DNA from: Oreohelix idahoensis
Lineage: Eukaryota; Mollusca; Gastropoda; Stylommatophora; Oreohelicidae
Assembly (NCBI GenBank): GCA_024509875.1
Contig: JAMPIV010018785.1
Span: forward strand, 62,001-126,000
Reading direction: 5' to 3'
Length of the DNA: 64,000 nt
Part shown: positions 57,461-64,000 of the stretch, piece after piece
How the letters are laid out: the number at the start of each line of letters is the position of its first letter
How positions within the stretch are numbered: the stretch's first letter is position 1
Made by a program: the position numbers and the translations under genes
Notes under the pieces: generated by a model
The model's database searches: none
Told to the model about the DNA's origin: nothing
What the model saw: only the letters and a program-made list of their open reading frames with translations

Positions 57461-57682
57461 ATGCACTAGTGTTGCTGTCACTATTTGTACATTCTGGCAG
57501 AGTTTCTTAGGACATTCTCAGGGCGTGCCTGAGAAGGCAAGCACAGGCAACTTGGGTTGGTCGCACAGTGATTCTCAGCACTTCAGCACGTGGACTTTTG
57601 AGGAGTACGCTTATTCAACACATGCGAACAAACAAAGCAAAAAATGTTATAACAAATAGAATACAATCACTATCAAATACCA

Positions 57683-58434
57683 AGCACTGGTGCACAAAAA
57701 AAGCTGTCAGTGGCAACAGGACAATGCTCAAGTAACTTTAGAGCAGCGGCAGAGGCGTTGAAAACTGCAGCAGAGGTTATAATGACAGAGGAAAACGCAG
57801 AGACAAATTGCTTTCTTTACCGACACACAGTCAGTAATTGCAACGTTGAAAAGCCAAAATAATACAGACCTGGATGACCTCAGAATAGTGCTTCACAAAC
57901 TACGTCAACGATTCAAAAGTGTTGTGATCCAATGGATGCCATCTCATTGTAACATCACCGGCAATGAAGAGGCTGGCAGACTGGCAAAGGAAGGTGGACA
58001 TCTACCTCAGCCTGATGCAAGCAAAAATTTCGAGGAGGCAAAGAATATTATCAGATACAGAAACAAATGGGATATAGAGCATCCATGTCACACACTAAAT
58101 GATGCATACTACCAGCTCAACAGAAGAGAACAAGTGGTAATCTTCAGATTCCGCACTGGCCACAACAGATTGAGATACCATCTATTCAACAAGCTAAAGA
58201 TAGGAACTACCGATCAGTGTAACTTTGGCACTTATAAAGTGACTGCTGAACGTCTGCTTCAAAGTTGCCCAATATAAACGGAACAGAGAAAGCGCATGTG
58301 GCCGACATCAGTACAATTCGTGGAAAAGCTCTACGGAGATTCAAATAGCCTCGAACTGACTACTTCTTTCTTTTAAAACATTCAAATAGACGTCTGAGAG
58401 TGTACGAAGAAGAAGAAGAAGAAGAAGAAAGAAG
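57683..58434 (+). mobile_element. 5'-truncated LINE insertion with (GAA)n tail and 8-bp TSD
   Basis: A 752-bp insertion in element Q, flanked by AAATACCA at 57675-57682 and 58435-58442. It encodes an RNase H fragment and ends in (GAA)n. The empty site is visible in the other copy of Q. Confidence 0.92.
57695..58277 (+). pseudogene. LINE RNase H domain fragment
   Basis: The frame holds SNFRAAAEALKTAAEVIM, then, after an apparent frameshift near 57810, FFTDTQSVIATL (second acidic strand). VVIQWMPSHCNITGNEEAGR follows (the His and the GNE loop), then a C-terminal tail with FRFRTGHNRLRYHL and ERLLQSCPI. In LINEs with their own RNase H this domain follows RT. The usual GNExAD is GNEEAG here, so the last catalytic Asp is replaced by Gly. 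The Cys-rich end typical of this tail is partly lost (NFGTYK). 5' truncation removes the first RNase H strand and all RT. Confidence 0.85.
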
Positions 58435-58548
58435 AAATACCAGGCCGTCTTGCATGGACCATTAGTTCCCAGTATTCTTATTTTTCAGTCTAGTGCGCCT
58501 TGCGAAGTACAAATATGTTCAGCAATATAAGGGACTCCCCGTATTTGG

Positions 58549-58984
58549 AGGTTTAACAATGTTCAGTGTATACATTAAATGGGATGCATCATAAAATTCA
58601 TTGTGTCTACATTATGTGTTATAAATTAGATATTTGAACCACCGCCTTCCCCCCCCCCCTTTCCTAACCTCGTATACTATTATATTTACAATACCTTGGT
58701 ATGTCACAGTAGTGGCGGTTTAATATAAGAAGGAACAATGAACTGTTTATATTTAAAATTTACTCAGATACCCGTTTTCATTTCATTTTAATATTAGGCT
58801 CATCTTATGTTTTTTTTAACATACTGTCCTCTGTATCCCTTTGGTGTCTTTTTCCAGTTCCCCTCACAAATGTGCTTTTTCCAGTTCCTTTCACAAATGT
58901 GTTTTTCCAGTTCCCATCACAAATGTGTTTTCGGTTTCCAACTATCCCAGTTACCTGTGGATTCTAGAACTAGCGCAGTAAATC
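58549..58984. other. No gene recognised
   Basis: It contains a poly-C run near 58651 and a three-fold 'ttccagttcc..tcacaaatg' 26-28-bp repeat at 58851-58930. Nothing else was recognised. Confidence 0.5.
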
Positions 58985-59075
58985 AATAAATAAATTCACT
59001 CCTGTAGCTAGGCGGTGGTGTCGTTCGGAAGGTCCTGGGATCGATTCCTGGTAAGCCTATCACTTGTATTGTTTT
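58985..59075 (+). mobile_element. tRNA-derived SINE, family C, fragment
   Basis: 'gtagctaggcggtggtgtcg', 'gggatcgattcctggtaagc', 'ctatcacttgtatt', 'ctgttgtctag' match 40490-40585 (minus). Confidence 0.6.
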
Positions 59076-59149
59076 TCTGTTGTCTAGTCTTCTTCTTCTT
59101 TATTTCTCACGAGTGCCTGAGACATACCTTTGTGTACTATTTATTTATT

Positions 59150-59335
59150 TACTGTTTTCAGACCTCGGGGTTCCCCTCCTTATTTGTTTAGTAGTAGTAC
59201 AGCCTGGTAACGCTACTACGGGTTTTCCCAAATGTTTGCCTTTTTTATCGCCAGATACGTCTTCTCATCGCTTGTTGCACTGGCACTTGTCTGGTTCTTG
59301 TCAACAGTTCCTTTAGGTTCCATTATGACCCGGTT
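59150..59335 (-). pseudogene. Decayed LINE remnant (family c-like)
   Basis: 'gttgcactggcacttgtctg', 'gttcttgtcaacagtt' parallels 8918-8960 ('gttccactggcacttgtcta', 'gttcttatcatcagtc'), the segment that encodes RTRQVPVEQDMRRR on minus. The upstream part is badly decayed. Confidence 0.5.
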
Positions 59336-59459
59336 GGGAACCACTCACATGAGCAATCACGTTTCTCCACAGCTGTCAGTCTGTGGTGTTCTTTTTCAGA
59401 TAAATGTTTGACACTCTTTTCCATGGTAGTAGGCTGCATTGTGCCTCTCGTCTTTGTTC

Positions 59460-59646
59460 TCAACTCTCTCTCTCGTTCTCTCTCTCTCCCTCTCTTTCTC
59501 CCTCTATCCTTCTCTCCTTCCCTCCCTATCTCCCTCTTCCTCTCTCTCGCTCCCACTCCCCCTCCCCCTCTCTCTCCCTCTCTCTCCCTTTCTCTCCATC
59601 CCTCGTTCTCTCCCTCCCTCACTCTCTCTCTCTCTCTCTCTCTCTA
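59460..59646. repeat. Polypyrimidine (TCTC/TCCC)n tract
   Basis: About 185 bp of nearly pure C/T on plus, ending in (TC)n. LSLSL and REGERE frames across it are artefacts. It could form triplex DNA. Confidence 0.95.
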
Positions 59647-59734
59647 ATCAGTTCTGTTAGTTGTTCCAATGCGTTCCAAAGTTTCTGTGTTTTATGTGGT
59701 GGCCTGTATTTTTTTTCAATATTTTTACTCCATG

Positions 59735-60650
59735 TACAGTAAAATTTGAGCTTCACCATAATATTTCCAATAATTTTAGTCAGCGTACAATAAAATTGGA
59801 GCTTCGTTTTAATATTTCCATCGATATTACATCGTTTAAAATAACAGGAGAGCTAAAATTTCCAATGATTTAACTGCGTTTACAGCAATATAAGAGCTTC
59901 ACTCTAATCTTTCCAATAATTTAACTGCGTTTACAGCAATATAGAAGCTTCACTCTAATCTTTCCAATGATTTAACTGCTTTTACAGCAATATAGAAGCT
60001 TCACTCTAATCTTTCCGATGATTTAACTGCGTTTACAGCAATATAGAAGCTTCACTCTAATCTTTCCAATGATTTAACCGCGTTTACAGCAATATAGAAG
60101 CTTCACTCTAATCTTTACAGCAATATAGAAGCTTCATTCTAATCTTCCAAATGAATTTACTGCGTTTACAGCAATATAGAAGCTTTAATATTTCCTACAA
60201 TTTTACTGCGTTTACAGCAATATAGGAATTTTACTGTAATATTTATAATGATTTTCTTTCATTTACAGCAATATATGAACTTTAATATCTCCGATGTTTG
60301 TACTGCTTTTACGGCAATGATTTACTGCGTCAACAGTAATATATCAGCTCCATTCTAATGTTTTTAACAATTTTATTTCATTACAGTAAAATCGAGCTTC
60401 ACTCTAATCTTTGCAATGATTGTATTCCGTTTACAATAAAATTGGAGCTTCACTTTAATCTTTCCAATGATTGTAATACCGTTGCAGTAGAAGTAGAGCT
60501 TCACTCAAATCTTTCCAATGATTGTACTTTGTTTACAGTAAAAGTACAGCTCCGCTTTAACACTTACAACGATTTTACCCTGTTACAATAAATGCGAAGC
60601 TTCATTTAATCTTTCCAATGACTTAATCAGCGTACAGTAGAATGCAGACT
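59735..60650. repeat. Degenerate ~52-bp tandem array, about 17 units
   Basis: The core 'tttccaatgatttaactgcg', 'tttacagcaatatagaagct', 'tcactctaatct' is regular at 59870-60120. It is increasingly diverged at both ends ('acagtaaaattggagcttc'). Origin not traced. Confidence 0.9.
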
Positions 60651-61204
60651 AATTAAAATACGCATATGGAGATATAAGCTATTATACTGGCTCATAAATA
60701 CTTGGTATTTTAACAAAAATTGTTTATGCCTGCCTCAGTCTGCACACGTATTTGAGGGTTACTTATACACTATGACAAAATAATCAAGAGAGGCGGTATT
60801 GGGTGGGGATATATTAAAGTGAAAAATAATGGTGAAGAATCTATCAAAGGTACAAGAAAAGAGGAAGGCTCAAGAAGACACAGCCATAAAAAGAACGCAG
60901 TCAATAACAAAAGCTGCAATGCGAAAGGTTTCTTCAGTGTACCAGTTAAGACAAACACTGTGAATTTAATTACTTTTGTTGTTTTAGTGCCGACTTTTCT
61001 GTTTGGCATTAGTGCTTGAAGAAACAATCCCAAGTTTCAATCGAAAGAACACGACAAATCGTCACGTTTGGACGTTTTCGGTTCCTGTGGATCCACAACA
61101 CCGAGAGAGACGGAGAGAAAATGAGAGAGAAGTATTGTAATTATCGCTAATCTTCTCTGTAATTAAGAGGGAGGGCAGAACCACGAACGTTTAATCAGCG
61201 ATAA
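60651..61204. other. No recognised feature
   Basis: About 550 bp of AT-rich sequence. No family was recognised. Confidence 0.4.
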
Positions 61205-61393
61205 ACGAAACAGGGAACACGAAGCCGTTATTATTCACGTCTGCAATTAGAGGAAACAAGTAGAAATAAGTGCACAAATAAAAACATCACAGGCAGAATT
61301 TCAAGCAGAAATAGGATATGATGAGAAAGATGAGGTAACCCATTAATAGTGATCGCAAAACCTCATCCTAAAATCTGATGGGAAAAAAATTTT
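61205..61393 (+). repeat. Direct duplication, copy 1
   Basis: About 190 bp repeated almost exactly at 61932-62122: 'acgaaacagggaacacgaag', 'ccgttattattcacgtctgc', 'aaaacctcatcctaaaatct'. Copies are 727 bp apart. Confidence 0.92.
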
Positions 61394-61931
61394 AAACAGT
61401 AATATTTGTTTAAATAAAAGGAAAAACATTGACGGAAATAGTGAAAAGACACAAGATGTAGAACTCTATAGTACAAACATTTTCAGCTGAGATGATAAAG
61501 TTGTGCGGTACTGAAACATGCATGGCACAACTAAAAAGATAACCAAGAAGTTAACTACGTTTATAAATGGTTTCATGCGCTAACAGACTAGTGAACACAG
61601 TTTGACAGAATCGCCCGTGTGCTATTTAAATAAAAAGTTACCACTGAAACATGAGGTGGGAAAACACGTGGGGAAACTGAGATGAGACACCCTGTGAAGT
61701 CACCTGTTAACGTCACAAGAGCGTACTTTTCAGGAAATCCACAGTGAAGAAGAAATACGATACCAAAAACTGCTTGGAGAAAATACATTAAGACAGGCAT
61801 AAGAAGGGTAGATTGTTCAGGACAAAAAAGGCTTGGAGAAACTGATTTAAGATCTATGCTACACATGTATTGAAAGACAAAGGAAGGGTAGATAGATCAT
61901 GTAACAACACATGGAGCATTAACATCTGTGC
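61394..61931. other. No recognised feature between duplicates
   Basis: About 540 bp of unique-looking sequence. No recognisable coding family. Confidence 0.4.
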
Positions 61932-62122
61932 AAACGAAACAGGGAACACGAAGCCGTTATTATTCACGTCTGCAATTAGAGGAAACAAGTAGAAATAAGT
62001 GTACAAATAAAAACATCACAGGCAGAATTTCAAGAAGAAATAGGATATGATGAGAAAGATGAGGTAACCCATTAATAGTGATCGCAAAACCTCATCCTAA
62101 AATCTGATGGAAAAAAAAATTG
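61932..62122 (+). repeat. Direct duplication, copy 2
   Basis: It differs from 61205-61393 by only a few changes (gcac/gtac, caagcag/caagaag). Without inverted termini or tRNA boxes this looks like a segmental tandem-type duplication. Confidence 0.92.
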
Positions 62123-62613
<491 letters not shown>

Positions 62614-62619
62614 TTATTA

Positions 62620-62710
62620 AGAGGCAGGTTATTTCTGTATCGGGCGGCCTATCCCACCCAAATCAAACAATTTTAGGCTATAATATAAATTATGTATGCA
62701 TTTTTATTAA
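62620..62710 (+). repeat. Direct repeat, copy 1 (pair 63430-63525)
   Basis: 'aagaggcaggttatttctgt', 'atcgggcggcctatccca', 'caattttaggctataatata' recurs at 63430-63525 with a few changes. Both copies lie next to (AT)n tracts. Confidence 0.9.
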
Positions 62711-62844
62711 ATGTGTGTGTGTGCGTGTGCATGCGTGTGAGTGTGCGTGGCGCCAGGAATATCAGTTGGTAGATACAATACAAACAACTTGAGATACAGC
62801 ATTAATCGCAAAAAATGATTAAGAATTACAGTGGTGTCAAAAAT

Positions 62845-62950
62845 TAGACGCCCAAATCAGTGGTTAGCACCCGGTCAGTCGCACATACCGGTAGATCAAA
62901 GGGGATAATTTGGTAGATCTCTAGGATTGAGAGGGGGGGGGGGGGGGGGA
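62845..62950. mobile_element. hAT-like terminus with subterminal 'ggtagatct'
   Basis: 'cagtggttagcacccggtca', 'cataccggtagatc', 'aatttggtagatctctagg', then a poly-G run. It resembles the start of the sequence at 31440. Only one end is present. Confidence 0.45.
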
Positions 62951-63429
62951 GGAGAGAATTTTTAAACTAGGGAAATTTCGGACTAATCCTATCTTGTTGG
63001 CACTCAAAAGCTCGGTGCCCCCAGGATTAAACGTTATTTGTCCGCGTTCCATTGGCGGATCCAAAGGGGTGGCGACGAGACGATCGCCCCTCCCTTAGGA
63101 CTTTGAAAACCTTTATTTCATATCAACTGCTCCAGTATTCTTCTCTTTCTCCTCCTCCCCCCCCCCTTCCCATTTGGACTTAAATGACTTAAATGTAAGT
63201 AATCGTTAGACAGGACGACGAACGAATTAAAACAAGTCTAATACTGGACAGTGGTGTTGGACAATGGTAAGTACCCATAAGGTTACGTACGTAGCATGCA
63301 AGTAATTCTACGTGGCAGCACAATGAAAGACAATAAAGGGAACCGCCATACAACATTGAGTCAAAAGACGGCACCAGGCAGGCGACAAAATGGGACTTCA
63401 CTCGAGCCGCAAAAACAGAGGACTCTGTG
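62951..63429. other. No recognised feature
   Basis: About 480 bp. No coding or repeat family was recognised beyond short C-runs. Confidence 0.4.
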
Positions 63430-63525
63430 ACAAGAGGCATGTAATTTCTGTATCGGGCGGCCTATCCCAAATCAAACAATTTTAGGCTATAATATAAATT
63501 ATGCATGAATTTTTATTAAATTTTG
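63430..63525 (+). repeat. Direct repeat, copy 2 (pair 62620-62710)
   Basis: Same sequence as 62620-62710 with a 4-base loss ('cccaaatc' for 'cccacccaaatc'). It is followed by the second (AT)n tract. Confidence 0.9.
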
Positions 63526-63554
63526 TCTCTTTTTAGTTGTTCCTTACTGTTAAG

Positions 63555-63837
<283 letters not shown>

Positions 63838-63842
63838 CAGAG

Positions 63843-64000
63843 ATGGGGTTTTACAAAAGAATGTTAAGAACACCATGGGCAGCTAAAACAAGTAATGAGG
63901 ATGTTCAAAAAGAAGCAAGTGGACAAAGGAAACGAATTAATCATTTTAAAAGGAAGAATTTCATTCTCTTTGGGCATGTTATGTGAAGATGAAAGATGGA
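63843..64000 (+). pseudogene. LINE RT C-terminus (family h), cut by window end
   Basis: The plus frame reads MGFYKRMLRTPWAAKTSNED, then QRKRINHFKRKNFILFGHVM-stop. This is the FYRRMLRIPW...FFGHV wing of a LINE RT. The stop after GHVM indicates a dead copy. It continues beyond 64000. Confidence 0.82.

Larger units (their letters stand above)
57478..58548 (-). repeat. Dispersed element Q, copy split by a LINE
   Basis: 57478-57682 and 58435-58548 are together the reverse complement of 40105-40440. The break is at AAATACCA, present once in the intact copy and twice here. Confidence 0.82.

Noticed and set aside
59323..59742. LSLSL and REGERE frames
   Set aside because: They arise from a polypyrimidine tract, on opposite strands.

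Overview
This window is eukaryotic, intergenic, repeat-dominated DNA. It has no operons, no convincing ribosomal or tRNA gene and no clearly identifiable host gene. Long (AT)n tracts, several families of APE-type LINEs, tRNA-derived SINEs, a Penelope-like fragment, a Gmr1-like Ty3/gypsy element and small TIR elements point to a lophotrochozoan animal. A mollusc (cephalopod or gastropod) is my best guess. That assignment is inference from repeat style; species is not determined.

Layout. 0-13.4 kb: LINE 3' remnants, two SINEs, an AT tract, a 58-bp tandem array fused to a LINE end, a 31-bp array carrying a TA-flanked MITE, and dispersed repeats that I call R1 (about 250 bp, ending near 'attagtcgcc'), R2 (about 1 kb) and R3 (about 180 bp). 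13.4-17.6 kb: full-length LINE 'A' on + with a 10-bp target-site duplication. 17.6-22.6 kb: R1/R2/R3 copies, a LINE 3' end and a 97-bp array. 22.6-29.7 kb: a nest in which R2 is interrupted by a hAT-like element. That element holds a Penelope-like fragment, which holds LINE 'B' (a near-identical inverted sister of A). 29.7-39 kb: minisatellites (29, 38, 65 and 91-93 bp), a gag remnant, SINEs and LINE ends. 39-43.4 kb: small retro-insertions, a fold-back element, and a LINE and a SINE set in AT microsatellite. 43.9-45.2 kb: a conserved-looking ORF of unknown function on -. 46.8-55.4 kb: an LTR retrotransposon on - with long LTRs and an intact gag-protease-integrase frame but no reverse transcriptase. 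56-64 kb: LINE remnants, a LINE insertion with an 8-bp TSD, a 52-bp array, direct duplications, AT tracts and a SINE head.

Most open frames are mobile-element proteins: LINE endonuclease and reverse transcriptase, LINE RNase H, GIY-YIG endonuclease, and gag/protease/integrase. The most striking general pattern is that several tandem arrays can be traced, within this window, to a piece of a neighbouring or related mobile element: LINE C-terminal coding sequence, a hAT-like terminus, or dispersed repeat R1. The most notable single systems are the RT-less LTR element, the 91-93-bp higher-order array born from a LINE, and the ORF with a Cys-rich N-terminus at 43.9-45.2 kb.
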